This document shows positions 7,811-16,273 of a stretch of 64,000 nucleotides of DNA, one piece after another. Origin of the DNA: Ruegeria atlantica. GTDB taxonomy: Bacteria; Pseudomonadota; Alphaproteobacteria; Rhodobacterales; Rhodobacteraceae. The stretch spans positions 62,001-126,000 of the forward strand of contig NZ_WQBE01000002.1 in NCBI RefSeq assembly GCF_013032005.1, in the 5' to 3' direction. The notes below the pieces were generated by a model. That model was given only the letters and a program-made list of their open reading frames with translations. It did no database searches and was not told the origin of the DNA. The position numbers were made by a program, and so were the translations under genes. Position 1 is the first letter of the stretch; each line of letters starts with the position of its first letter.

Positions 7811-8953
7811 TTGGAGTCCAATCAAGAAAAGCTAGTTGCCTTGCGGCAAGATTTTCACCGCTTTCCGGAACTTGGGTTCGATGAGACACGTACCAAGGCC
7901 AAAGTAGCGGAATTTCTGCGCGACCTTGGGCTGGACGTTCACGAAGGCGTCGGCGTCGTGGGGGTGTTGAAAGCGGGTACAGGCAACCGGGCCATCGGGC
8001 TGCGCGCTGATATGGATGCCCTGCCGATTCATGAGACCAGCCAGCACGATTACCCCTCGGAGACCGATGGCGTGATGCATGCCTGTGGGCATGACGGCCA
8101 CATGTCGATGTTATTGGGCGCCGCGCAGGAACTGGCTGCTGATCCCAGCTTCGATGGCACCATAGTTTTTTTGTTCCAGCCCAATGAAGAACATGGGCTC
8201 GGCGCGCGGGCGATGATTGATGAAGGGATTCTGGGACAGTTTCCGGTGGACGAGATCTATGCCATTCACAACCTTCCCGGTGCCCCTGTCGGGCAGGTAT
8301 CGACGCGGACCGGGTTGATCTGTTCCTCAGAAAGCCTGTTCGAGATTGCCATCACCGGTCAGGGGGGGCATGCCTCGATGCCGCAAGCAGGGCGCGATGC
8401 GATCACCATTGGCGCGGACATGGTGCAGGCATTGCAGACCATCGTATCGCGCAAACTTGCCCCCGGTGCCGGGGCGGTGGTGTCAGTGACCGAGTTTCTG
8501 ACCGATGGGCAGCGCAATGTTCTGCCGGGACAAGCGACCTTGAAAGGCGACGTACGCGCCCGCAGCCCCGAAGACCGCATCACCATCGAGGGCCTGATGC
8601 GCGAAATCGCACGCGGTGTGGCCATCGCGCACGGGGTCTCGGCCGATGTCATGTTCAACACGGAATTCATCGAAACAATTAATGCCGAGGAACCCACAAA
8701 GGCCGTTGTTCGGACCGCACGATCCATCGGCGCCGACACCATCCCTGACCGCCAGCCCATGAGCTTTTCCGAAGATTTCGCCCATTTCAGCGCGGCCGTT
8801 CCGGGCTGTTTTCTGCTGATGGGGAATGGCGAAACCGGACCGCATGGGCAACCGCTGCACTCCAGCGATTACGATTTCAATGATGAATTGCTACCCTTGG
8901 GGGTCGATTTCTGGACTGCGCTTGCGCGCGATCGTTTGCCCGCAAGGGACTGA
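7811..8953 (+). CDS. M20 family metallo-amidohydrolase (hippurate hydrolase/aminoacylase type)
   Basis: About 380 residues of the M20D peptidase family. Metal ligands are visible: the HACGHDGHMSM motif, the EE pair in FLFQPNEEHGLGA, the dimerisation-domain GGHASMPQAGRDAI motif and a late H (GPHGQPLHSSDYDFND). Such enzymes hydrolyse N-acyl amino acids or related amides in the cytoplasm. Start is uncertain: a TTG at 7811 has a well-placed GGGGAA ribosome-binding site, while an ATG at 7760 has none; I prefer 7811. Confidence 0.85.
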   Translation: MESNQEKLVALRQDFHRFPELGFDETRTKAKVAEFLRDLGLDVHEGVGVVGVLKAGTGNRAIGLRADMDALPIHETSQHDYPSETDGVMHACGHDGHMSMLLGAAQELAADPSFDGTIVFLFQPNEEHGLGARAMIDEGILGQFPVDEIYAIHNLPGAPVGQVSTRTGLICSSESLFEIAITGQGGHASMPQAGRDAITIGADMVQALQTIVSRKLAPGAGAVVSVTEFLTDGQRNVLPGQATLKGDVRARSPEDRITIEGLMREIARGVAIAHGVSADVMFNTEFIETINAEEPTKAVVRTARSIGADTIPDRQPMSFSEDFAHFSAAVPGCFLLMGNGETGPHGQPLHSSDYDFNDELLPLGVDFWTALARDRLPARD

Positions 8954-8990
8954 ACCGAAGCGGCCCCAATGGATGAGGGCGCAACCGGTT

Positions 8991-10679
8991 TCAGGCTTGC
9001 TGTTCCTCAGCATCGCCTGGCGCATCCAGAAACTCTGCCCACAACTCGGCATCCAGTCCGTTCACAAACGGCTCGAACTCATCTGTCACCGCCTGCCAGC
9101 CCCCGACCGAGGCGGCATTGACCGGCTTGCGCGCCTGTAGGTTACTGGCCGTCTTAATCGCGTTCGGGGACTTGTCCGGTGACAGCATCGCGTCCTCAAA
9201 GGACAGATCGCAGATCTGAGCCAGTTCTTTTGCGGTTTCTTCCAGATTGCCCACCAACGTTTCGTACCGAACGTCGTGAATGCGCCCGGGCAGTACCTTG
9301 TGCCAGTGCCGCATATAGCGCTGATAGCGGTTGGCCTCGGCCGCCATCCAGTCCAGGTCATGGGTGAAATACAACCCGCCCGCGCCAAAATTCGCGCGCC
9401 ACATGGACAGCGCGACATCGCGCGGGTCTCGCAGCACGTTAAAAATCACGGCATTGGGGAAAGCTTGCGCAATCTCACCCAAAAAAGCGTAGTTGCCCGG
9501 TGCTTTGTCCACAAAAGCCACTGCGCCATCTGTCAATGAAGGCAGCTTACCCATGTAGAAATCGGCCAGATTATGAGCCTCGCGCCATTCGGGTGGTTGC
9601 GCTTCGGCCTGTCTGGCCCATTGGTGTACTGATGCCAGCTCACCCAAACCCTGAACAGCAGAGTGACGGCCCAGAATACGCTCGACCAGCGTGGTGCCCG
9701 ACCGGGGTAGACCAACCACAAAAATCGGCCGGGTACTGCCCTTGGATGGTTTGGGCTGGGCAGCGGGCAATGGCGCAGCCAGCCGTTTATCGCATTCCTG
9801 CACGCTGCGTTCTTCCCAAGAGTCAAACCCCGCACGCTGCATCAAATGAGCCTCAGACAGGTGCTGCATTTCAAGCGGTGTGTTCTTTTCGCGGCGTGCC
9901 AGGCTGGCCGCAGCAAAGCATACCATCACAGCATCCTTAGGGTTTGGCACGCCGCGCTCCAGCGCAGCTGCGATCTGCGTCTTCAGCGTTGCGGCATCCT
10001 CGAAGGTCAGGTTGGGCAACCCCGCCATCATCTCAAGCGCCTCGGGGTGACCAGGCGCTTGCACCAGGGCTGTGCGTAGGTTCTTTAACACCTCGCCAAG
10101 CTGGCCCAAACCCAACTGAGATCTGGCAAGACGCAACAGGCCGGGAAGAAACCGCGGGTTTTTTCGAACCAGCGTATTCAACATGTCTACAGCACTATCC
10201 CATTGCTGCAACGCGTCCAGAATGTCCGCCTTCAGAATTTGCGCATTCACATTGGCGGGTTCGCGCTTCAGGACTTGTTCGATGGCTACAAGGGCCATTT
10301 CCGCTTCTTGCTCTTGCAGCAGGGCCAACGCCTGAATGAACAGCTGCGCCGGGCTGAGAGGACCACGTGCGCTGATTTTTTCCAGAAACTTCAAGGCAGC
10401 AGCCGGTTCGCCGCCTTGAATCAAGCTCAGGCCATAGTTCTGGATCAGTTCGGCATTGCCGGGGTCCAGCCGCCAAGCGCGTTCAAAATAAATCTGGGCC
10501 TGCTTGAAGTTCTGCTGCTGAATTGCGCACAGACCGGCAATTCGGGGCAACGCCGCAGCCTTAGGCCATTTCTTGGCCGCCTTGGTGGCGCGTTTAAAGG
10601 CCTGATCCAGCCGACCAGCCTGGAGAAGCGCGCTGATATTGGTGATCTCGGCCCTCAACTGGTCTGCTTTTCTTTGCAT
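8991..10679 (-). CDS. Tetratricopeptide-repeat sulfotransferase
   Basis: 562 residues. The N-terminal ~270 residues are TPR helices (for example AQIYFERAWRLDPGNAELIQ, and repeats near residues 50, 85, 120 and 155). The C-terminal half is a sulfotransferase domain with the PAPS 5'-phosphosulfate loop FVVGLPRSGTTLVERILG and the 3'-phosphate motif RDPRDVALSMW. The acceptor is unknown; in bacteria such fusions often modify cell-surface sugars or peptides. Start at ATG 10679; a GTG two codons upstream (10685) is closer to the AGGAG and may be the true start. Confidence 0.88.
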   Translation of the reverse strand: MQRKADQLRAEITNISALLQAGRLDQAFKRATKAAKKWPKAAALPRIAGLCAIQQQNFKQAQIYFERAWRLDPGNAELIQNYGLSLIQGGEPAAALKFLEKISARGPLSPAQLFIQALALLQEQEAEMALVAIEQVLKREPANVNAQILKADILDALQQWDSAVDMLNTLVRKNPRFLPGLLRLARSQLGLGQLGEVLKNLRTALVQAPGHPEALEMMAGLPNLTFEDAATLKTQIAAALERGVPNPKDAVMVCFAAASLARREKNTPLEMQHLSEAHLMQRAGFDSWEERSVQECDKRLAAPLPAAQPKPSKGSTRPIFVVGLPRSGTTLVERILGRHSAVQGLGELASVHQWARQAEAQPPEWREAHNLADFYMGKLPSLTDGAVAFVDKAPGNYAFLGEIAQAFPNAVIFNVLRDPRDVALSMWRANFGAGGLYFTHDLDWMAAEANRYQRYMRHWHKVLPGRIHDVRYETLVGNLEETAKELAQICDLSFEDAMLSPDKSPNAIKTASNLQARKPVNAASVGGWQAVTDEFEPFVNGLDAELWAEFLDAPGDAEEQQA

Positions 10680-10870
10680 TTGCACGCCTTCTCCTGTTTC
10701 GCGCACCCGCGCAGCCTTGCTTTGTGCTAGTTGAAAATTACCTGAGGGTCTATATGCGATCAGGTACCAGACCGGGCGCGGACTTGACATTACGACCCAA
10801 CGCCCTCTGGTACTTTCTGCACAAGCAGCGTAAAAGGAGTGCTGCGCGAAACATTTGGAGCCTCGCATCC

Positions 10871-11683
10871 ATGAAAGAACATCGTGGCCGTCTGACCAAG
10901 GATGGCATCCGCATCTATGAACAGGGTGACTTTGCCGGCATGCACGCGGCAGGGGCACTGGCGGCGCGGATACTCGACGATATTGCGGATCATGTCTTTC
11001 CCGGCCAAACAACCGGTGAGATCGACCGCCTGATCACTCAGATGGTCGAGGATGCAGGCGCAACGTCGGCCACCATAGGCTACAAGGGCTATCAGCACGC
11101 AAGCTGTATCAGCGTGAATCATGTGGTCTGCCACGGCATCCCAGGCGACAAGCGCCTGAAGGATGGCGACATCCTGAATATCGACGTTACCGTCATCGTT
11201 GACGGCTGGTTCGGCGATACTTCGCGCATGTTCGTGGCCGGCAAACTGCCCCGCAAGGCAGAGCGTCTGATTCAGGTGACCCATGATGCGCTGTTCAAAG
11301 GCATTGAGATGGTCAAGCCGGGCAACACCTTCGGCGATATCGGCCACGCGATTCAGGCTTATGTCGAGGCGCACCGGATGAGCGTTGTCCGCGATTTCTG
11401 TGGCCACGGGTTGGGTCGTGTGTTCCACGCCCCGCCCAACGTGCTGCACTATGGCCGTCCGGGGACCGGAGCGAAGCTGGAAGAAGGCATGTTCTTCACC
11501 ATCGAGCCGATGGTCAATCTGGGCCGCCCCGAGACCAAAACGCTGGCCGATGACTGGACCGCCGTGACCCGTGACAAGTCACTATCGGCGCAGTTCGAAC
11601 ATTCGGTGGGTGTCACGGCAGATGGGGTTGAGATCTTTACCCTGTCACCGGGCAACAAGTTTCACCCAACCTATTCGTCCTGA
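10871..11683 (+). CDS. map: Type I methionine aminopeptidase
   Basis: 270 residues. All five metal ligands are seen in order: D in NIDVTVIVDGW, D in GDTSRMF, H in CGHGLGRVFH, E in IEPMVN and E in QFEHSVGV; the substrate-contact His is in NHVVCHGIP. It removes initiator Met from nascent proteins. I use the ATG at 10871 because the region upstream in the same frame has no family similarity; a GGAG lies 10 bp upstream. Its 3' end overlaps a possible 59-codon gene on the other strand by 13 bp. Confidence 0.95.
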   Translation: MKEHRGRLTKDGIRIYEQGDFAGMHAAGALAARILDDIADHVFPGQTTGEIDRLITQMVEDAGATSATIGYKGYQHASCISVNHVVCHGIPGDKRLKDGDILNIDVTVIVDGWFGDTSRMFVAGKLPRKAERLIQVTHDALFKGIEMVKPGNTFGDIGHAIQAYVEAHRMSVVRDFCGHGLGRVFHAPPNVLHYGRPGTGAKLEEGMFFTIEPMVNLGRPETKTLADDWTAVTRDKSLSAQFEHSVGVTADGVEIFTLSPGNKFHPTYSS

Positions 11684-11850
11684 TTGACGGCCTGATCGCG
11701 CAATAGCTTCAGCAGCAATGTCTCATCCCTCCACGGCGTTACTGCGTCATGGATGAATACCGGCGCGCGCATGGGATTGCGTTCGGGGCCGGTAGTCGAT
11801 TCCGTATCCTTTGAAAGGGTCCAGATCGGGGGATTTAAGGTACGGTCCAT
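11671..11850 (-). CDS. Small hypothetical protein, 59 residues
   Basis: An open frame of 59 codons (starts MDRTLNPPIWTLSKDTEST, ends LLLKLLRDQAVNQDE) lies 24 bp downstream of the HAD phosphatase gene on the same strand and overlaps the end of map by 13 bp in convergent orientation. It has no signal peptide or membrane segment, and its amino-acid composition is protein-like. The ribosome-binding site is weak. I do not recognise it; it is supported mainly by being the only explanation for this 190-bp gap. Confidence 0.45.
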   Translation of the reverse strand: MDRTLNPPIWTLSKDTESTTGPERNPMRAPVFIHDAVTPWRDETLLLKLLRDQAVNQDE

Positions 11851-11874
11851 GCCCCGAATGCTAGCACGCCCGGG

Positions 11875-12510
11875 TCAGATTCCCAAAAGCGTCGGAACCT
11901 CGGCCATATCGGTAAAGACTTCGGCCCCAAGTTCTGCCAGCTTCTCGCCCTGCCCATGCGGCGCGTAGGCCAGACAGCGCATGCCCGCGCGTTTGGCTGC
12001 CATTACGCCGTTCTGGCTGTCTTCGATCACCACTGGTGCGGTGGCCCCGAATTGATCGGCGGCCGTCTGGAACATGACCGGATAAGGCTTGGCGGTTCCC
12101 AAGACATGGGCGGAGTACATTGCGCCGCTAAAACGCTCCCACAAACCGTTCTGGCCCAGAGTGATCTGCATTTTGTCGGGACTTCCATTTGACGCCACAC
12201 AGAAGGGGATGCCCTTGGCATCCAGCGCGGTCAGCAGTTCCGGAATACCCGAAACCAGATCCACGCCCTGCCGCAAACGATCATAGGTTTCTGCATAAAC
12301 CTCATCGACCCAATCTTCGGGCAGGTTTGCGCCCAGCGCGCGGGCCTTGTCGCGCACTCCGGTCATTGTACCCCCAAGAAAGAACGCAACACTGTCTTCC
12401 AGCGTCAAGTTCAGCCCATACCGTCCAAGATTGTCGACCAGCACCTGATTGGACAGCGGTTCACTGTCCACAAGAACACCGTCGCAATCGAAAATGACCA
12501 GATCGTGCAT
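11875..12510 (-). CDS. HAD superfamily hydrolase (beta-phosphoglucomutase-like)
   Basis: 211 residues. HAD motif I is DCDGVLVDSE near the N-terminus, motif II CVASNGS, motif III lysine in GTAKPYP and motif IV VIEDSQNG. The helical cap between residues 15 and 80 is of the C1 type found in phosphoglycolate phosphatases and beta-phosphoglucomutases. Substrate not predictable; a small sugar phosphate is likely. Confidence 0.88.
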   Translation of the reverse strand: MHDLVIFDCDGVLVDSEPLSNQVLVDNLGRYGLNLTLEDSVAFFLGGTMTGVRDKARALGANLPEDWVDEVYAETYDRLRQGVDLVSGIPELLTALDAKGIPFCVASNGSPDKMQITLGQNGLWERFSGAMYSAHVLGTAKPYPVMFQTAADQFGATAPVVIEDSQNGVMAAKRAGMRCLAYAPHGQGEKLAELGAEVFTDMAEVPTLLGI

Positions 12511-12596
12511 GCCTGCCCTCTTTGTTTTGCACTGTGCCTAGCCAACCGTGCGCGCAGGTGCAAACCGGGTGTCAGCAGAACCTTGCCCGCAGGGTT

Positions 12597-13154
12597 TCAG
12601 CCTGAAACATTTCGCCACATCAACGAGATATGCGTGTCACCGTATTTCCGGCTGTCCTGCAGGTCGAACCCCTGCGGCGCTGCCATGGGGCTGTTTTCCT
12701 CCCACACGATCAGCGCGTCGTCGGCAATCCAGCCATGGGACAGGGCAGCGATGGCCTTTTGCCCCATGGATTTTCCATAAGGCGGATCCAGAAAGATCAG
12801 ATCATAGGGCGCACCCGGATTTTCGCCCAGCCGCGTGGCGTCCCGGCGGATCAAGGTGGTGCGGTCGGCGCTGCGGGTCAGGTCGATATTCTTGCGGATC
12901 AGCCCCTGCGCCACCCGCCCGTCATCCACAAAGGTCACCCGTGCAGCGCCGCGCGACAGCGCCTCAAGCCCCAGCGCGCCGGTTCCGGCAAACAGGTCCA
13001 GAACGCGCAGCCCGTCAAAGTCGATCTGATGACCCAACACGTTGAACAGGCTTTCGCGCACCCGGTCGGTGGTGGGGCGCAGATGTGCGCCCGCATCCCC
13101 CTTGCCGACCGACGCCAAGGCCCGGCCCCGGAATTCTCCGGCGATGATCCTCAC
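12597..13154 (-). CDS. rsmD: 16S rRNA (guanine(966)-N2)-methyltransferase RsmD
   Basis: 185 residues with the RsmD layout: N-terminal MRIIAGEFRGR, RPTTDRVRESLFNVL, SAM-binding VLDLFAGTGALGLEALSRGA and the catalytic FLDPPYG tetrapeptide region. It methylates G966 of 16S rRNA in the 30S subunit. Its ATG overlaps the stop of the upstream flavoprotein gene by 4 bp, an unusual partner, suggesting simple translational coupling. Confidence 0.93.
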   Translation of the reverse strand: MRIIAGEFRGRALASVGKGDAGAHLRPTTDRVRESLFNVLGHQIDFDGLRVLDLFAGTGALGLEALSRGAARVTFVDDGRVAQGLIRKNIDLTRSADRTTLIRRDATRLGENPGAPYDLIFLDPPYGKSMGQKAIAALSHGWIADDALIVWEENSPMAAPQGFDLQDSRKYGDTHISLMWRNVSG

Positions 13155-14362
13155 GCCTTGAGCAGCGGTTTCAGGTCCGCGTCAGGATCAGCTACGATAG
13201 CAGGATCAGCCGTTTTGCCCGCTTCGATCAGGCGCTTGCCAACCATATAAGCGCGCGGATCATTCATCGCATCCACCGCGATCAGTTGATCGCCGTGGTA
13301 GTACCAGAAGGACACGGTCTGACCGTCACCCTGACGGGTCACCACGCGGTCATAGCCGGTGTTCAGGCCCGCGATCTGCAGTTTGACGTCATATTGATCC
13401 GACCAGAACCACGGCGTCGCCACATAGTCCTTGGCCGCGCCCACCATGTTCTGGGCCACGATCTCGGCCTGATCAATCGCGTTCGGCACGCTTTCCAGAC
13501 GAATACGGGCATCGCCATGTGGGAAGGACGCGCAGTCGCCTGCCGCCCAGATCGACGGATCAGACGTACGGCCATGGGCATCGGTCTTGATGCCGTTGTC
13601 CAGTTCCAGACTGGCCATCTCGGCCAGTTGGGTTGATGGGACGATGCCCACACCAACGACAACAAAATCGACCTCGATCTCGGTGCCATCGGTCAGAACC
13701 GCACCAACCACCTTGCCGTTGTCGCCCACCAGACGATCCAGCCCGACACCTTCGCGGATATCGGCGCCATATTCACTGTGCAATGCGCGGAAGTAATCGC
13801 TGGTCTCGGGCGCAGCGACCCGTTGCAGGATGCGGTCGGCCATTTCGACCAAAGTCACCTTGACCCCGCGCTTGGCGCAGACTGCCGCGGCCTCCAGCCC
13901 GATATAGCCGCCGCCCACGATCAGGGCGCGCGCGCCGTCTTTCACGCGGGGCTCCATCTCGTCGATATGGGCCAGATCGCGTACTACGTGGACACCTTCA
14001 AGATCACCGCCAATCGCGGCAGGCAGGTAGCGCGGGTCCGACCCGGTGGTCAGGGCCAGTTCGTCATATGCGATGACCTCATCCCCTACGGTCACGGTTT
14101 TGGCCTGCGGATCAATCGCCGTCACGCGCTGACCCAAACGTAGGGTGATATTGTTCTCGGCATAGAAGCTTTCGGGCCGCAGGAACAGGCGCTCCAGCTC
14201 CATTTCACCCAGCAGATAAGCCTTTGACAGCGGCGGGCGCTGATAAGGCAGATGCGGCTCGGCCCCGATCAGAGTGACGTCCCCTTCGAACCCGTCTTTG
14301 CGCAGCCTGGCAACAAGCGACGACCCCGCCTGCCCGGCACCGATGACGACAATATGGCTCAT
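13151..14362 (-). CDS. FAD-dependent NAD(P)H oxidoreductase, ferredoxin-reductase type
   Basis: 403 residues. FAD-binding GAGQAGSSLVARLR at the N-terminus, the PYQRPPLSKAYL motif typical of rubredoxin/ferredoxin/putidaredoxin reductases, NAD(P)-binding GGGYIGLEAAAV around residue 150 and the second FAD motif IWAAGDCAS. It probably passes electrons from NADH to a [2Fe-2S] ferredoxin, though no ferredoxin or monooxygenase gene is adjacent. Start is the ATG at 14362, eliminating 13 unlikely residues. It is upstream of and overlaps rsmD. Confidence 0.9.
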   Translation of the reverse strand: MSHIVVIGAGQAGSSLVARLRKDGFEGDVTLIGAEPHLPYQRPPLSKAYLLGEMELERLFLRPESFYAENNITLRLGQRVTAIDPQAKTVTVGDEVIAYDELALTTGSDPRYLPAAIGGDLEGVHVVRDLAHIDEMEPRVKDGARALIVGGGYIGLEAAAVCAKRGVKVTLVEMADRILQRVAAPETSDYFRALHSEYGADIREGVGLDRLVGDNGKVVGAVLTDGTEIEVDFVVVGVGIVPSTQLAEMASLELDNGIKTDAHGRTSDPSIWAAGDCASFPHGDARIRLESVPNAIDQAEIVAQNMVGAAKDYVATPWFWSDQYDVKLQIAGLNTGYDRVVTRQGDGQTVSFWYYHGDQLIAVDAMNDPRAYMVGKRLIEAGKTADPAIVADPDADLKPLLKA

Positions 14363-14462
14363 GTTCCTCCCACCGTGTCGAATTCCCGTGGTCTCATCCA
14401 CGCGACCACCTATATTGCGGCTGAGCCCGACTCTGCAAATCCAAACGACAGGAGCTTAAAAA

Positions 14463-14948
14463 ATGATTTCAACAGGTGAGACACTGCCCGACGCCACACT
14501 GACGCAACTGGGCGCAGACGGCCCCGAAGAGGTGCGGATTTCAGACAAAACCAAAGGGCGCAAAGTGGTGATCTTTGCGGTGCCCGGAGCATACACGCCG
14601 ACCTGCAGTTCGGCCCATGTGCCCAGCTTCATTCGCACCAAAGACCAGTTTACCGCCAATGGCGTGGATGAGATCATCTGCGTTTCGGTCAACGACCCGT
14701 TTGTTATGAAAGCCTGGGGCGAGGCCACAGGCGCGGCCGATGCAGGCCTGACCATGCTGGGCGATGCCTCAGCCGAATTCACCAAGGCCATTGGCATGGA
14801 ATTCGACGCCCCGCCCGCCGGACTGTATGCCCGGTCCAAACGCTATGCCATGCTGGTCGAAGACGGCAAGGTCACTGCGCTGAACCTGGAAGAAAGCCCC
14901 GGCACCTGCGAGATTTCAGCAGGCGAAACTCTGCTGGACGCGATCTGA
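14463..14948 (+). CDS. Peroxiredoxin, Prx5 (atypical 2-Cys/hybrid) type
   Basis: 161 residues. The active-site loop PGAYTPTCSSAHVPSF contains the peroxidatic cysteine; the surrounding VVIFAVPGAYTPTCS pattern and the later SFIRTKDQFTANGVDEIICV fit the Prx5 group, which reduces hydroperoxides using glutaredoxin or thioredoxin. A second Cys occurs near the C-terminus (GTCEISAG). AGGAGC lies 10 bp before the ATG. It diverges from the flavoprotein gene; a GC-rich hairpin follows. Confidence 0.92.
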   Translation: MISTGETLPDATLTQLGADGPEEVRISDKTKGRKVVIFAVPGAYTPTCSSAHVPSFIRTKDQFTANGVDEIICVSVNDPFVMKAWGEATGAADAGLTMLGDASAEFTKAIGMEFDAPPAGLYARSKRYAMLVEDGKVTALNLEESPGTCEISAGETLLDAI

Positions 14949-14956
14949 TCCTGCGC

Positions 14957-14982
14957 GCGGCCCCGGGTCACCTCGGGGCCGC
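14957..14982 (+). terminator. GC-rich hairpin after the peroxiredoxin gene
   Basis: A 9-bp perfect stem (GCGGCCCCG at 14957-14965 and its complement at 14974-14982) lies 8 bp after the stop codon. No T-run follows, so it may act as an mRNA-stabilising or Rho-assisted end rather than a classical terminator. Confidence 0.45.
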
Positions 14983-15051
14983 AAACGCATTTAACTTGAT
15001 GCAACGCCCTGATCAGCCAATAGTTGTGGCATACAATCAGGGAGTTCATTG

Positions 15052-15297
15052 ATGAAACTGAAAGTATTCACTCTATTACTGGGCACAGCGGGGGCATTGG
15101 CCGCCTGCGGCCCGGCACCCACCCCTCAGCAACAGGCGGCGCGGCAGCATGAAATCGCATGTCTCAGCGGATCACTGGGCGGTGCATTGATCGGCGGCGC
15201 GATCGGCAACCAATTCGGTGGCGGATCAGGTAAATCCATCCTGACTGCGGCAGGCGCAGCCGCTGGCGCGATTGAAGGCAACAGATACGCATGCTGA
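15052..15297 (+). CDS. Small glycine-zipper lipoprotein
   Basis: 81 residues. Signal peptide with lipobox (GALAAC, Cys19), then after ~20 polar residues a glycine-zipper segment (GSLGGALIGGAIGNQFGGGS and GAAAGAIEG). Glycine-zipper proteins insert in or line membranes; this resembles small outer-membrane lipoproteins. ATG at 15052 with GGGAG upstream; an in-frame TTG one codon earlier is less likely. First of three consecutive small exported proteins. Confidence 0.75.
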   Translation: MKLKVFTLLLGTAGALAACGPAPTPQQQAARQHEIACLSGSLGGALIGGAIGNQFGGGSGKSILTAAGAAAGAIEGNRYAC

Positions 15298-15308
15298 GGA
15301 GAGCCGAG

Positions 15309-15656
15309 ATGACACGTGGAATTTTGATTGCTGCGGCCCTTATACTGGCCGGTGCGGCCACAGCCGAGACCGTGGGCGAGTTGCATGAAAACGAACTGAA
15401 GGCCATCGACAAGAACAATGACGGCTTCTTGTCCCGCGATGAGTTCGATGCCTTTTCCGATTATGCCTTTCAGGAAATGGATGACGACAAGAACGGCACG
15501 CTGGGATTGGACGAAGCCAAGCCGTTTCTGGACATAAAACAGTTTCAGGACGTTGACCGCGATAATGACGACTTTATCTCTCGGGCGGAATACGACGCGC
15601 AGATGAACGACGATTTCAATGCGGCGGATAAAAACGGCAACGGTCACCTGGACTAG
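15309..15656 (+). CDS. Exported EF-hand calcium-binding protein
   Basis: 115 residues. Signal peptide (MTRGILIAAALILAGAATA) followed by EF-hand loops: DKNNDGFLSRDE, DDDKNGTLGLDE, DRDNDDFISRAE and a final incomplete DKNGNGHLD at the very C-terminus. Three complete loops plus a truncated fourth suggest calcium binding in the periplasm. The ATG at 15309 has GAGGAGAG upstream. The upstream gene ends 11 bp earlier; the three small genes are probably one transcript. Confidence 0.85.
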   Translation: MTRGILIAAALILAGAATAETVGELHENELKAIDKNNDGFLSRDEFDAFSDYAFQEMDDDKNGTLGLDEAKPFLDIKQFQDVDRDNDDFISRAEYDAQMNDDFNAADKNGNGHLD

Positions 15657-15671
15657 CAACAGGAGCGCACG

Positions 15672-15983
15672 ATGAACAAATGGATCCGTTTGGGTGCGCT
15701 TTTACTGGTGGCGGCCTGCGATGTACCGCAGGCGCCGGTTGTGACCGGACCGGACGGGCAGACATTTATCCAGATCAACACTTCCGGGCTGACCTGCTAT
15801 AACACCAAATGTCTGGATATTAATCCGGCAGCCCGCAGTGTGCGCCAAATCGGCAATCGGACGACGCAAATTCCTGGCAATATCAACGTCAGCGACGGAA
15901 CCGTGACACCTGATGAGTTCCGGCAATTGGGTATTGCTGCATCCCTGGCCGGCGGAGAAGGCTCGCGGAGCGACAGAGGCTAA
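15672..15983 (+). CDS. Putative lipoprotein of unknown function
   Basis: 103 residues. Signal peptide with lipobox (LLLVAACD, Cys16). The mature part contains a Cys pair in [13 protein letters not shown] (possible disulfide) and a [15 protein letters not shown] stretch near the C-terminus. Not recognised. It starts 15 bp after the EF-hand gene with an AGGAG site and its last 4 bp overlap the convergent phhB gene. Confidence 0.65.
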   Translation: MNKWIRLGALLLVAACDVPQAPVVTGPDGQTFIQINTSGLTCYNTKCLDINPAARSVRQIGNRTTQIPGNINVSDGTVTPDEFRQLGIAASLAGGEGSRSDRG

Positions 15984-16273
15984 ACCAGGCTGTCCATCTT
16001 GCGCGCCAGCTTTGCATCCAGCGCCGAAATGCCACCGACATCATGGGTGGCCAGCGTCACCTCGACTGTGCGGTAGACGTTGGACCATTCGGGGTGGTGA
16101 TTCCACTTTTCGGCAAAAATCGCCACCTGCGTCATCCAGCCAAAGGCATGCACGAAATCTTCGAAGATAAAGGTCTTGGTGATCGCATCCCGGTCTTCGA
16201 CCATGGTCCAGCCGTTGTTGAACAGCGGGTCCAGAAGCGGTCCGCGGGTCTCGGGCGACAATAGTTCGGTCAT
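15980..16273 (-). CDS. phhB: Pterin-4a-carbinolamine dehydratase
   Basis: 97 residues, full length. The active-site motif [20 protein letters not shown] and the C-terminal [11 protein letters not shown] segment are diagnostic. It dehydrates 4a-hydroxytetrahydrobiopterin formed by aromatic amino-acid hydroxylases; no phenylalanine hydroxylase gene is in the window. Translationally coupled (ATGA) to the upstream FemAB-like gene. Confidence 0.93.
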   Translation of the reverse strand: MTELLSPETRGPLLDPLFNNGWTMVEDRDAITKTFIFEDFVHAFGWMTQVAIFAEKWNHHPEWSNVYRTVEVTLATHDVGGISALDAKLARKMDSLV

